Below, piece after piece: positions 27,588-36,312 of a DNA stretch of 64,000 nucleotides. The notes beneath the pieces are model-generated. The model worked only from the letters and a program-made list of their open reading frames with translations. It did not search any database and was not told where the DNA came from. Each line of letters starts with the position of its first letter. Within the stretch, counting starts at the first letter, position 1. The DNA comes from Singulisphaera sp045290345. GTDB lineage: Bacteria > Planctomycetota > Planctomycetia > Isosphaerales > Isosphaeraceae. The DNA lies in the NCBI RefSeq assembly GCF_045290345.1, contig NZ_CP155447.1, positions 6,448,001-6,512,000 of the forward strand, in the 5' to 3' direction. Both the position numbers and the translations under genes were made by a program.

Positions 27588-28595
27588 TCATTTCGAGAAC
27601 GCTCGTGCCGGTTGGCCCGGCACGCGGACGGGCACGCTCCAGAGCGAGCCCCCTGCGGTGACGTAGAGCGTTTTGAGGTCGTCGCCCCCGAAGGCGCAAT
27701 TCGTGCACTCGTCACGCGGGATGGGAATCCAGGTCAGCAGTCGGCCCTCAGGCGAGAAGACATAGACCCCCGCGGTCGGCTGTTCCTGGATTTCGTGCGG
27801 TGGGTTCGGCTTATTGAGACCGGCCGCGACGAAGAGCCGACCCGCCGCGTCGAGCTTGATGCCGTCAGGCCCTCGGGTCGTACCCCAGTCATGGATCAGC
27901 GTGCGGCTGGCGGCATCGACGGTTCCATCGGCCCGAAGGTCGAAACGCCACAATTTCCGGGCTCCGCTGACGGTGTTGTTGTTATTGTCGGCCACGAAGA
28001 GCCGTCGGTCATCGGGCGTGACGACCAGTCCGTTGGGGCGATCGACCTCGTGGGTGATGATCCGCGTCACCGATCCATCGGGATCGATCCGGTACACCCC
28101 CTCGACCGTACGCCCCTGCGAGTCGACGATCTCCATTGCGTTGCGGTCGCCATAGCACGGGTCGGAAAAGTAGATCCTGCCCGCGGAATCGATGGTCAGG
28201 TCATTCGGCTGATTGAACCGCTTCCCGTCGTAGCGTTCGGCCAGGACGGTGAGACGACCGTCCGCCTCGAGCCGGGTCACGCGACGGTTCTTGAACTCGC
28301 AGATAACAAGCCGGCCCTGGCGATCGAGCAAGAGTCCGTTCGATCCGGCGTCGCGACGATAGATCGAGGCCACGCCCTCACGCGACCGCCGATTGATGTT
28401 CCCCTCCCCGCTGGTCAGCAGTCCGAGCTTCGGGTGCCACAACGGGCCCTCGCCGGCGCCCTGCTCCAGAAGTTGTTCCGGCTTTGCGCCGGGGTCGAGT
28501 ACGTCAAGTTCCTTCTGCGCAAAGGCAGGCGTGAACATCAACATTTCCAGGATGGCGACGAACAAGTAATGTCGAACGTGAAGGCGAGAGATCAT
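27588..28595 (-). CDS. Secreted SMP-30/gluconolactonase-like beta-propeller
   Basis: A 335-residue exported protein. ATG 28595 opens MISRLHVRHYLFVAILEMLM...PAFAQ, a signal peptide; a longer frame to 28838 lacks any leader and runs into repeat DNA. Blades show the calcium/lactonase motifs: GEGPLWHPKLGLL with metal-binding Glu, NQPNDLTIDSAGRIYFSD, VDRPNGLVVTPDDRRLFVAD and RGPDGIKLDAAGRLFV. It probably hydrolyses a sugar lactone in the periplasm. The gene lies upstream of the double amidohydrolase in the same direction but with a gap large enough for a separate promoter. Confidence 0.85.
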   Translation of the reverse strand: MISRLHVRHYLFVAILEMLMFTPAFAQKELDVLDPGAKPEQLLEQGAGEGPLWHPKLGLLTSGEGNINRRSREGVASIYRRDAGSNGLLLDRQGRLVICEFKNRRVTRLEADGRLTVLAERYDGKRFNQPNDLTIDSAGRIYFSDPCYGDRNAMEIVDSQGRTVEGVYRIDPDGSVTRIITHEVDRPNGLVVTPDDRRLFVADNNNNTVSGARKLWRFDLRADGTVDAASRTLIHDWGTTRGPDGIKLDAAGRLFVAAGLNKPNPPHEIQEQPTAGVYVFSPEGRLLTWIPIPRDECTNCAFGGDDLKTLYVTAGGSLWSVPVRVPGQPARAFSK

Positions 28596-28760
28596 CGCAA
28601 CAGCCTCATGGTTTTCTTTGGCGGCAAGCCTCATCTTATCGTCGGATCGTTGCAGGGAAATGACAAACCGGGATCCGCGAACACATTCCCGAAAACCAGA
28701 GTCTGTCGCAAGGAAACCGGGCCGACTGTCTGCCCCGGAGGCCGAAATTCTCGAGAGAAA

Positions 28761-28882
28761 CTCGTTCCCACGCTCTTGCCTTGCGTGGGAATGCCGTTCT
28801 GGCCGCTCTGCGGCCCCACCCGCCGGGGAAGACGACACGAAGCGTCGCGGATGGCATTACCACGCAAGTGCGTGGAAACGAG
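28761..28882. repeat. Long palindromic intergenic repeat
   Basis: The left arm 28761-28795 (CTCGTTCCCACGC...GTGGGAATGCC) and right arm 28853-28882 (GGCATTACCACGCAAGTGCG followed by TGGAAACGAG) form a large imperfect inverted repeat, each arm itself a small hairpin around the CCACGC/GCGTGG core. This matches a dispersed palindromic sequence seen in many bacterial genomes (recollection). It lies in the 734-base gap between the SMP-30-like gene and the histidine kinase; the rest of the gap shows no gene. Confidence 0.7.
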
Positions 28883-29329
28883 ATCCCGATATCCTTGCCA
28901 CATTCCCGAAATCCAAACAGAATTTTATTCCAGAGATCGGACGCTGGCCGATTCGCTTCTTGCCGGCGAGAATGATTCGTTTCGTCCCAGCCCTTGTCCG
29001 CCGGTTGTCGGGCATGCTACCTTTTCAAGAGCCATTCCGTTCGCGATCGCGCCATTTCCCGGACCGAAAATCTCGCACTGCACTCCGCCGCGATCCATCG
29101 CAAACCGTTCGAAACCCGTAGTACATCGCGAAACAGCTTCTCGACAGACGCCCTCGACCGTCATTCCTCAACGCCGCGGAATTCTGACGTGAAAGGTGAT
29201 TTGATCCATGGAACTTTCCTCGTATCATCTCACCGAGGCAAGAAATCCAGGATCGTTGATTCCACAATTTCGAACCATGGTTCCACTTGTTCGACCGGAG
29301 CAAGCGACAGCAACTCTCGAGGTCAGGGT

Positions 29330-31582
29330 ATGAGACTGGGCCGAAGGATGATGCTGATCGCGGCCTTTACGCTGGCGTTTGCGATTCTGTCTCTCAACAT
29401 CATCGTCACGTTTGCAAGCCTCCGCACAATCATCACAGCGGGCCGCCAATCCAGCCACTCACGGGCCATCATGAACGAGGCCAGCAACATCATCGCGGCG
29501 ATGAGAGATGCTGAGAGCGGCCAGCGGGGCTACCTCCTGACGGGATCTGACAGCTACCTCGAACCTTACCACAAGGCCCTCGACGCACTGCCCCTCCAAC
29601 TCGACCGACTGCAAACTCTCACGGCGAACAACTCCGACCAAAGACGACGGGTCAACGCCTTCAGCCGTTCGATCGATCAGAAGCGTGTGGAACTCGAAGA
29701 GGTGGTGGCCCTGGTTCGCGCCGGGAACGAGGGCGCCGCCGTGCAATCCATGAGAAGCGGCCGAGGAAAACGGCTCATGGAGCGGGCCTTGCAGGAAGCC
29801 TCAGCCGTGCAACAACAGGAACGGCGCGTGCTGGTCCGCAACATGCGGGTCGCAAAGCGAGCCATGCAACGGACTATTCTCGCAGCCGTGATCGCGACGT
29901 TCCTGACGCTGGGCCTTCTGGGCTTGGCCCTGAACTTGCGGCGGCGGGAATTGGCTGAGCGAGAACGACGAGCCAAGGTAGTTCGAGAGAGTGAGGCCCG
30001 GCTCGTCACCACCTTTCTGAGCATCGGCGACGCCGTCATCTCCACGGATGAGACCGGGTGCATCCAGCTCATGAACCCAGTCGCCGAAGCGCTGACCGGG
30101 TATCCGCTCCGCGATACGATTGGAAGGCCCATCCAGATGGTCCTCCAACTCGTGAACGAGATGACGGGGCACCCATCCGAGAACCCGGTCGCGCGTGTGA
30201 TCCGCGACGGCGTGGTGATCGGCCTGGCGAATCATACGCTTCTGGTCACCCGCGACGGCACCAGGATCCCGATCGACGATAGCGCCGCACCGATCAGAGA
30301 CGCCACCGGCCGAATCATCGGCGTGATTATCGTTTTCCGTGATATCACCGCGCGAAGACGCGATGAGATCGAGCGTGAGCGATTGCTCACCGCCGAGCGG
30401 GTGGCCCTCGCCGAAGCGGAGAAAGCGAACCGGGCGAAGGACCAGTTCCTCGCGGTCCTCAGTCACGAACTACGCACTCCGCTCAACCCAATCATGCTCG
30501 CGGTCACGTCAATGCTCTCCCGGCCCGTCCCCCCCGAAGAGATTGGTCCCACGCTGGAGATGATCCGCCAGAACGTCGCCCTCGAAGCCAGGCTCATCGA
30601 CGACCTGCTGGACGTGATGCGGATCGCGCGAGGGAAGATGTCCCTGCACACGACGATCGTTGATTGTCATAGTCTGATTCGACACGCCTTGCAGATCTGT
30701 CAGAGCGACATCCAAGGCAAGGAACTCGGCGTGACCGTCAACCTCTCGGCGCTCGACCATCGCGTGAACGCGGATGCGACCCGACTCGAACAGGTCTTCT
30801 GGAATCTGATCAAGAACGGCGTCAAGTTCACCCCGAGCGGGGGAACTATCGAGATCCGCACCTGGAATGAGATCGACCACACCACGAATGACCAGGCCAT
30901 CATCATCGAGTTTGCTGACTCGGGGATCGGCATCGAGCCGAGCGTCTTGCCCTGGATCTTTGACCCCTTCCATCAAGGTGATGGATCGATCACGCGAAGA
31001 TTTGGAGGCATGGGCCTCGGCTTGGCGATCAGCCAGGGCGTGGTTGAAGCTCACGGTGGCATTCTGACGGCCAAGAGCCTTGGCAGGAACCAAGGAGCGA
31101 CCTTCCGGGTGCAATTGAAGGCGGAGCACAAGCCGGTACATCTCGCCGCAACGCTTCCCCTCAACAGTTTGACCTCACCGGTTCTGATGAAACCGCCGCA
31201 GACAAGCCTGCGAATCTTTCTGGTCGAGGACGAGCCGATGACCCTGATCGTCATGGCCAGGCTCTTGCGCAGGATCGGCCATGAAGTCACCACCGCAAGT
31301 ACCGTCCGGGAGGCGCTCACGATTGCCGAGGAAGTCGAATTCGACCTGGTCATCAGCGACATCGGGCTGCCGGACGGCAGCGGCCTGGACCTCATTCGCC
31401 AGCTCTCGGCGAATCGCGTGTTGCCCGCAATCGCCCTCACCGGCTTCGGCATGCAGGAAGATATTCGCCAGAGCCGTGAAGCTGGGTTCCGGGCTCACCT
31501 GACCAAGCCCATTGACTTCGCAAGGCTCGTCTCCGCGATCCGCCAGGTCGCAAACCAAAACCAGCCAGCGGACCACGACTGA
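29330..31582 (+). CDS. Hybrid sensor histidine kinase (CHASE3-PAS-HisKA-HATPase-REC)
   Basis: A 750-residue membrane sensor kinase. The first helix is MMLIAAFTLAFAILSLNIIV, an extracytoplasmic CHASE3-like domain covers about 40-180 (AESGQRGYLLTGSDSYLEPY), and the second helix is at about 182-203. PAS spans 220-345 with GDAVISTDETGCIQLMNP. HisKA phospho-acceptor His379 is in FLAVLSHELRTPLNP. The ATPase has FWNLIKNGVKFTP and ADSGIGIEPS. The C-terminal receiver has phospho-Asp677 in ISDIGLPDGSGLDL and Lys in HLTKPIDF. ATG 29330 is chosen because GAGGTCAGGGT precedes it and the first helix follows directly; the longer frame adds an unstructured 112-residue stretch. No response regulator is adjacent, so the partner is elsewhere. 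Confidence 0.9.
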   Translation: MRLGRRMMLIAAFTLAFAILSLNIIVTFASLRTIITAGRQSSHSRAIMNEASNIIAAMRDAESGQRGYLLTGSDSYLEPYHKALDALPLQLDRLQTLTANNSDQRRRVNAFSRSIDQKRVELEEVVALVRAGNEGAAVQSMRSGRGKRLMERALQEASAVQQQERRVLVRNMRVAKRAMQRTILAAVIATFLTLGLLGLALNLRRRELAERERRAKVVRESEARLVTTFLSIGDAVISTDETGCIQLMNPVAEALTGYPLRDTIGRPIQMVLQLVNEMTGHPSENPVARVIRDGVVIGLANHTLLVTRDGTRIPIDDSAAPIRDATGRIIGVIIVFRDITARRRDEIERERLLTAERVALAEAEKANRAKDQFLAVLSHELRTPLNPIMLAVTSMLSRPVPPEEIGPTLEMIRQNVALEARLIDDLLDVMRIARGKMSLHTTIVDCHSLIRHALQICQSDIQGKELGVTVNLSALDHRVNADATRLEQVFWNLIKNGVKFTPSGGTIEIRTWNEIDHTTNDQAIIIEFADSGIGIEPSVLPWIFDPFHQGDGSITRRFGGMGLGLAISQGVVEAHGGILTAKSLGRNQGATFRVQLKAEHKPVHLAATLPLNSLTSPVLMKPPQTSLRIFLVEDEPMTLIVMARLLRRIGHEVTTASTVREALTIAEEVEFDLVISDIGLPDGSGLDLIRQLSANRVLPAIALTGFGMQEDIRQSREAGFRAHLTKPIDFARLVSAIRQVANQNQPADHD

Positions 31583-31874
31583 CATCACACGCTTGCCCAC
31601 ACCTCTAAAAATTCGCACACCCAAATATCGCGACATCTATTTACACGGATAGCAAACGACCCAATCGCGATCGCGCCCGTGGCCAGCTGGCCCACCTCAA
31701 TCATCATCGCGGGCTTGCTTCCAAGGCTTGCCTCCATTAATACCATACCTTAGGAATCGCGGTTCCTGCCCGGTGAGGGGCCTTACCAAAAACCGCATTC
31801 ATGCCGACGCCGGGCTCGCCCCAGGACTCACTCCAAAGCGGGCAACACACGAACCAGTTCGAGGAGAACGCTCG

Positions 31875-32741
31875 ATGCAAGACGACTCGCAACCCGTGAA
31901 CGCGAACGGCGATTTCACCCGGAGAACGTTTGCGGTCACAACGCTCGCGGCCGGCTTTGCCCTGGCAGTGCAGCCGGTCTCGGCTCAGACCACCATCACG
32001 ACCGACACCAACGGCCTGGAGGCGGGGGAGGTCAAAATCCCCACACCCGACGGCGAGATCCCGGCCTACCGAGCCATGCCGGCCAAAGAGGGCCCCTTCC
32101 CGGTCATCCTGGTCGTTCAAGAGATCTTCGGCGTCCACGAGCACATCAAAGACCTCTGCCGCCGCCTCGCCAAGGCCGGCTACCTGGCGATCGCCCCCGC
32201 GCTTTACGCCCGCCAGGGGGACGTGTCAAACATCAAAGAGATCCCCGAGATCATCGCCAAGGTCGTTTCCAAGGTCCCCGACGCCCAGGTGCTCTCGGAT
32301 CTCGACGCCACCGTCGCCTGGGTCAAGGCCTCGGGCAAGGGGGACACGAACAAGCTCGGCGTCACCGGCTTCTGCTGGGGCGGGCGCATCGTATGGCTGT
32401 ACGCAGCGCACAACCCGAACCTGAAGGCCGGGGTGGCCTGGTACGGTAAACTCATCAGTCCGGCGGATGCGCTCCATCCGAAAAACCCGATCGACCTGGC
32501 CGGTTCCCTCAAAGCTCCTGTGCTCGGCCTCTACGGCGGAGCCGATGGAGGGATCCCGGTCGAGACCGTCGAGCAAATGCGCGCCGAGCTCAAGAAAGCC
32601 AACAAGACCGCGGAGATCGTCGTCTACCCCGACACCCCCCACGGCTTCAACGCCGACTACCGGCAGACCTATCGCAAGGACAAGGCCGAAGACGGGTGGA
32701 AGCGAATGCTCGCCTGGTTCCAACAATACGGCGTTGCCTGA
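31875..32741 (+). CDS. Exported dienelactone hydrolase family protein
   Basis: A 288-residue alpha/beta hydrolase. The leader TRRTFAVTTLAAGFALAVQP fits a twin-arginine signal. The catalytic triad is Cys167 in VTGFCWGGR (Cys nucleophile as in dienelactone hydrolase), Asp224 in LYGGADGGIP and His256 in DTPHGFNADY. ATG 31875 follows GAGGAG at 31861-31866. The family cleaves lactones of chlorocatechol degradation, but planctomycete exported relatives have unknown substrates. A short hairpin at 32790-32817 probably ends the transcript. Confidence 0.85.
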   Translation: MQDDSQPVNANGDFTRRTFAVTTLAAGFALAVQPVSAQTTITTDTNGLEAGEVKIPTPDGEIPAYRAMPAKEGPFPVILVVQEIFGVHEHIKDLCRRLAKAGYLAIAPALYARQGDVSNIKEIPEIIAKVVSKVPDAQVLSDLDATVAWVKASGKGDTNKLGVTGFCWGGRIVWLYAAHNPNLKAGVAWYGKLISPADALHPKNPIDLAGSLKAPVLGLYGGADGGIPVETVEQMRAELKKANKTAEIVVYPDTPHGFNADYRQTYRKDKAEDGWKRMLAWFQQYGVA

Positions 32742-32789
32742 GCCCCCGCCAGGTCGCCGACTCATTGCCAGTGCTGCGCTGGACTCGAG

Positions 32790-32817
32790 AAGGAGGTCCC
32801 GGATCCGCGACCTCCTT
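32790..32817 (+). terminator. Hairpin after dienelactone hydrolase gene
   Basis: AAGGAGGTC pairs with GACCTCCTT as a perfect 9-bp stem around a 10-base loop, 48 bases after the stop. There is no strong U-run after it, so termination may be weak. The next gene begins at 32884. Confidence 0.5.
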
Positions 32818-32883
32818 CCTTCAAGAAAACATCACCACATCTTTAATTCTCGCTGATTCGCAATACAAAGGATCAAGCTCGTC

Positions 32884-33828
32884 ATGATGTTCCGAAAATC
32901 GTTGGCGGCACTCGCCGTCGTGTTTGTCCTGGCATCGACTCCCGGTCTAGCCGGCGACAGGACGGCGCAGCTTGATCGGGAATCGCTCGATCGGAATGTC
33001 CGCAAAATCCTCGCCGAGCATGAGGAACCGATCCGGGCCGGCCTCTGGATCGGCGGTCCCACGGGGGACGCGTTCTATACGTCCGATCCCAGGGCGAATC
33101 TTCCGACCGCCAGCGCGATCAAAACGGCGTTCCTGATCGAACTGTTTGCACGCCACGCCAGCGCACTCGATGACAGTCCGCCGGGTCTCGAGGCGATCTT
33201 GAAAGACGATCACCCGGCCGTGGCCCATTTCACTCCGGCGCAACGTACCGAGATTCGCGAGGGGCTCAGCGGGGCATCGGTCCGTCGGATCGGCGGCGTG
33301 ATGATGGGCTCACTCCCCGCCTCGAACATCGTCTACAACGCCGCCGCCAACGTCACCACGGCACTCCTCGGCGGTCCGGAGGGATTGACGCGGGCGATCC
33401 ATGACCGAGATCCCGCCTTCGCCCCGATCATGGTCCGCCGCTATATGCTGGCCGACCGCCGCGCCAAGGGAGACAACGAGGCCACGCCCGCCGCCCTGGC
33501 CGCCGTCCTGCAACGCCTGGCCGCAAAGAAAGTCCCTGGCCTCGACGCGTCTACGGTGGAACAAGTCCGTCTCTCCGTGCTCTCCAAGGACGAACCCAAC
33601 CTGGGCCGACACTTCTGGAAGGACGGCGACCTCGCCAGCGCCCCCGCGACCCGCGTCGAATGTGGCTGGTACGAGTCAGGGGGACGCACAATCGTCTACA
33701 CCGTCATGGTAGCCCAACCCGCCACGGGCGGCCGAGCCGGCGAGAAAGCCCATAGCCAGCTCGCCGAGACCGCCAAACGGTTGGCCGAGACCCTGGTCCA
33801 CGCCACCGGTACCGAAGAAACCCGCTGA
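32884..33828 (+). CDS. Class A beta-lactamase-like serine hydrolase
   Basis: A 314-residue exported protein with signal peptide MMFRKSLAALAVVFVLAST ending GLAG. The active-site S-x-x-K is S77-A-I-K80 in LPTASAIKTAFLIE. A possible SxN-like motif is SNIVYNAAANVTT. The KTG position is not obvious; a region RVECGWYESGG may correspond. This matches the beta-lactamase2/penicillin-binding-like fold, but substituted motifs mean antibiotic hydrolysis cannot be assumed; a peptidase or esterase is as likely. ATG 32884 is followed by a second ATG at 32887. It stands alone after the dienelactone hydrolase. Confidence 0.7.
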   Translation: MMFRKSLAALAVVFVLASTPGLAGDRTAQLDRESLDRNVRKILAEHEEPIRAGLWIGGPTGDAFYTSDPRANLPTASAIKTAFLIELFARHASALDDSPPGLEAILKDDHPAVAHFTPAQRTEIREGLSGASVRRIGGVMMGSLPASNIVYNAAANVTTALLGGPEGLTRAIHDRDPAFAPIMVRRYMLADRRAKGDNEATPAALAAVLQRLAAKKVPGLDASTVEQVRLSVLSKDEPNLGRHFWKDGDLASAPATRVECGWYESGGRTIVYTVMVAQPATGGRAGEKAHSQLAETAKRLAETLVHATGTEETR

Positions 33829-33838
33829 GGCCGGTCGC

Positions 33839-34023
33839 TCATCGAGCGACGGCCGACGGTAGGCCTTTTCGAGCCACCAGCTTGGCCCGAGGCAGCGTGT
33901 CATCGGGCTGGGCTGGGAACGAGTTGACGAGGTATTCCTCGCGGGCCCAGGTCTGAAACCGCTCGGCCGTGTGCGGCCAGTGATGGGCCTGCAACCAAGC
34001 CTGGTAGCTGAGTAGGGTCAGCC
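33839..34023 (-). pseudogene. Displaced C-terminal part of the acyltransferase-phosphatase fusion
   Basis: Directly after the TAG stop of the gene at 34024, another minus-strand frame reads LGLTLLSYQAWLQAHHWPH, then TAERFQTWAREEYLVNSFP and ends GLPSAVAR with TGA at 33839-33841. Adding one C to ACCTAGG (ACCCTAGG) would join GGPEHST to LGLTLLSYQAW in one frame. The tail has the Y-x-x-W...F-x-x-W...EYL look of the end of bacterial DSP-like domains. So about 60 residues are cut off by a one-base deletion or a sequencing error. Confidence 0.6.
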
Positions 34024-35802
34024 CTAGGTTGAATGCTCGGGTCCCCCGAATTGGCCGTACTTCATGCCGAACTGCTTGAGCGCCACTTGCGGAGTCGCAC
34101 CATCGAGCAGCTTGGCCACCGCGGCCGCGAAGCTGCTATGGTCGATCCCCCGATACCCCTGCACCACCACCGGACGCGGGCAACTCTCAAGGACGTTGAT
34201 CAACTGATTCAGCGTATGCCTTGAGGGCACCACTTCGTCGCGCAAATTGATCGCAACGAGCTCAACCTTGTTCGCCCTACAGACCTTCTGGTACTTCGCG
34301 AACCAGGAATGGCGCTGTGGGTCGCCGGTGAATGCCACGACGGTTCGCAAGCCCTCGCGGCGGATCAGTGCGTCGAGTTCGCTCGGTTTGAGGCGGGCAC
34401 TCCGGTAAAGCCGGCCAGGGATCTCCTCGTGGAGATTGTTGCCCCCGAGGAATCCGCGGGACGACCAAACGAAACCGACCAACAGCAGCGCCACCACGCC
34501 GAGCGACACTTTCCATCCGAACTCCGGACTGAAGCGTCCGGGCTTCGTGGTCCGCTTGCGGGCCCCGTTGACGATCTCACCGACCACGCTCCGGCGAACA
34601 ATCGACTCGTAGCTCAAAACACTGAGAACGATCGCCACGGTCGAGACCAGCAAGAACTTGATCGGGGCGGGCCAGGCCAGCGGCAAGAGCAGCACCTGGA
34701 TCAGCACGACGATCGGCACGTGGATGATGTAGATCCAGAACGAGGCCTCGCTGAGGAACCTCATGGTCGTTCCTCTCGCCTGGACCACCCGAAGCAGCAC
34801 GCCCAGCCCGCCGAAGACGGTCAGCCAGGAGAACAGGGCCGCGAGCATGCAGAAGACGACCCGGAGCGGTCCCTGGAGTGGGGAGGCCGCGTGCTGGAGC
34901 AACAGGGGCAACATCCCCGCGAACAGAACCAGGGAGAGGGCCAGGTAGAGCCCGCTCTGGGGAATGAGCCGTTGTTTGGGTTCGCGGACCTTGGAGATCC
35001 ATCCCCCCACGGCGAAGAAGAACGTGTAATGGAGCAAGCGAAAGAGGTTCGGGACGATCACGTTGTCAACCCGGAGCATCGTGTCCGAATCGACCAAGAA
35101 GATCAGCGTCGTGGGGATCGCGAACAGAAGTGGTCGCCACGATGAGCTGAGCCACCGCGTCGGCAAGGACTCCTCGTCCTGGTCACGATCCCGAGGTGTC
35201 TCCGACCGGCCGCTCAACCGGCGGCGCAGAGTCCACACACCGCACCAGAGGGCGCAAACCAGAAAAAGGTACTCGAGAAACCAGAGATGCCCCAGGCCAT
35301 ATAAGTTGTGGCGAACCGCAGGGGGGAATCGCCAGCTCAGAATGTGGCTCAGGTCGCAACGGCCGGTGGCCATCAGACCGTAGCCCCAGATCAGATAGAA
35401 TACGGGCAGGACGGTCAGGCTACCGAACAGCAAGGGGCGCAACAACCGATGCACCCGATGGTTCAGGAAAACGCGAGGACCACGTGACTCGCAAGCCGCG
35501 GGCGCGGAGACTCCCGCGGCCAGGAAGAACACGGGCATGGCAAACCCATTCACCCAGTAGATGAACGCGTCAAAAGCGACATGCCCCGAACCGTCATAGG
35601 CCACCCACATCGTCAGACGCAACGGCGTCGACACGTAGGTCAAGGCGGCGTGGTAGAGGACCACGAGGAAGGTGGTCACAACCCGCAACGCCTCGAGGGC
35701 ATGGCCAAGCTGAGCAGGATCGCTGCCCTTGGCAGGCTGGGCGCCTCCTGCTCGAACGCTTGCACGCGCGGGGCGTGCCATCTTGGCTTTGGTCTCATCC
35801 AT
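34024..35802 (-). CDS. Membrane acyltransferase (Acyl_transf_3) fused to a degenerate dual-specificity phosphatase domain
   Basis: A 592-residue protein. Residues about 35-410 form an Acyl_transf_3/OafB-type membrane domain: EALRVVTTFLVVLYHA starts it with the conserved His, followed by WVNGFAMPVFFLAAGV and about ten helices. After a last helix (VSLGVVALLLVGFVWSS) a C-terminal part resembles a DSP/PTP fold: GRLYRSARLKPSELDALIRR, LRTVVAFTGDP and the loop PVVVQGYRGIDHSSFAAAV. The catalytic HCxxGxxR pattern is replaced (QGYRGIDH), with no Cys or Arg, so it is not an active phosphatase. ATG 35802 follows AAGGAACG. The C-terminus is probably truncated by a frameshift (see 33839-34023). It may acylate an exported glycan. 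Confidence 0.75.
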   Translation of the reverse strand: MDETKAKMARPARASVRAGGAQPAKGSDPAQLGHALEALRVVTTFLVVLYHAALTYVSTPLRLTMWVAYDGSGHVAFDAFIYWVNGFAMPVFFLAAGVSAPAACESRGPRVFLNHRVHRLLRPLLFGSLTVLPVFYLIWGYGLMATGRCDLSHILSWRFPPAVRHNLYGLGHLWFLEYLFLVCALWCGVWTLRRRLSGRSETPRDRDQDEESLPTRWLSSSWRPLLFAIPTTLIFLVDSDTMLRVDNVIVPNLFRLLHYTFFFAVGGWISKVREPKQRLIPQSGLYLALSLVLFAGMLPLLLQHAASPLQGPLRVVFCMLAALFSWLTVFGGLGVLLRVVQARGTTMRFLSEASFWIYIIHVPIVVLIQVLLLPLAWPAPIKFLLVSTVAIVLSVLSYESIVRRSVVGEIVNGARKRTTKPGRFSPEFGWKVSLGVVALLLVGFVWSSRGFLGGNNLHEEIPGRLYRSARLKPSELDALIRREGLRTVVAFTGDPQRHSWFAKYQKVCRANKVELVAINLRDEVVPSRHTLNQLINVLESCPRPVVVQGYRGIDHSSFAAAVAKLLDGATPQVALKQFGMKYGQFGGPEHST

Positions 35803-35934
35803 GAATACCACGTTCCTTCGCGATCCCTCGGCTGCTCCGGTGGTTCCGCACCGGGAAAAGCGATCATTGAGCGGAACGCTTCCTCGCAACCGCCGGTCTT
35901 GCGACTCATGATCCTGGGGGGGAGAGTCGAAATC

Positions 35935-36132
35935 TCAACGGAAAATATCCGTAAGATCAGTTGATTCGATCAGATCGCCATCCGCAACAAGGCCGAACTC
36001 CCGGCCCTCGTCGTTCCATTCGTCCTGAGGAACGGCCACTCTTGACATCATAAGGAAGAAGGCAATCCCGCGATTCCGCTTTGCCTCAAAAATCCGGCTC
36101 GGACGAACGGTGAAGCGCCAGCGGGTGCTCAC
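35935..36132 (-). CDS. Possible 65-residue hypothetical protein
   Basis: A frame with GTG start at 36132 encodes VRPSRIFEAKRNRGIAFF and ends with the acidic FGLVADGDLIESTDLTDIFR. Composition looks protein-like, but there is no clear ribosome site and no known family. It lies in the 510-base gap between the acyltransferase and the phosphatase-like gene, where I see nothing else. Confidence 0.3.
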   Translation of the reverse strand: MSTRWRFTVRPSRIFEAKRNRGIAFFLMMSRVAVPQDEWNDEGREFGLVADGDLIESTDLTDIFR

Positions 36133-36312
36133 CTCCCGGCCTGCGCGATCGGCTCGAACATCCCCAGAATACCGTCGATCCGTTTTCGCCGATATCTTTA
36201 ATCCGAAATCGCAGTCATCGTCAGATCTCGCATTCCTTCAAGATCGAAACTCGAAAGCCCCGAGCCGCCGTCACGCAGGCCAAGGGCTCTCAAAGACCGC
36301 AACGCTAACGTG

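Noticed and set aside
27444..29192. 582-residue plus-strand open frame
   Set aside because: Antisense to the SMP-30-like gene and running through the palindromic repeat; no domain.
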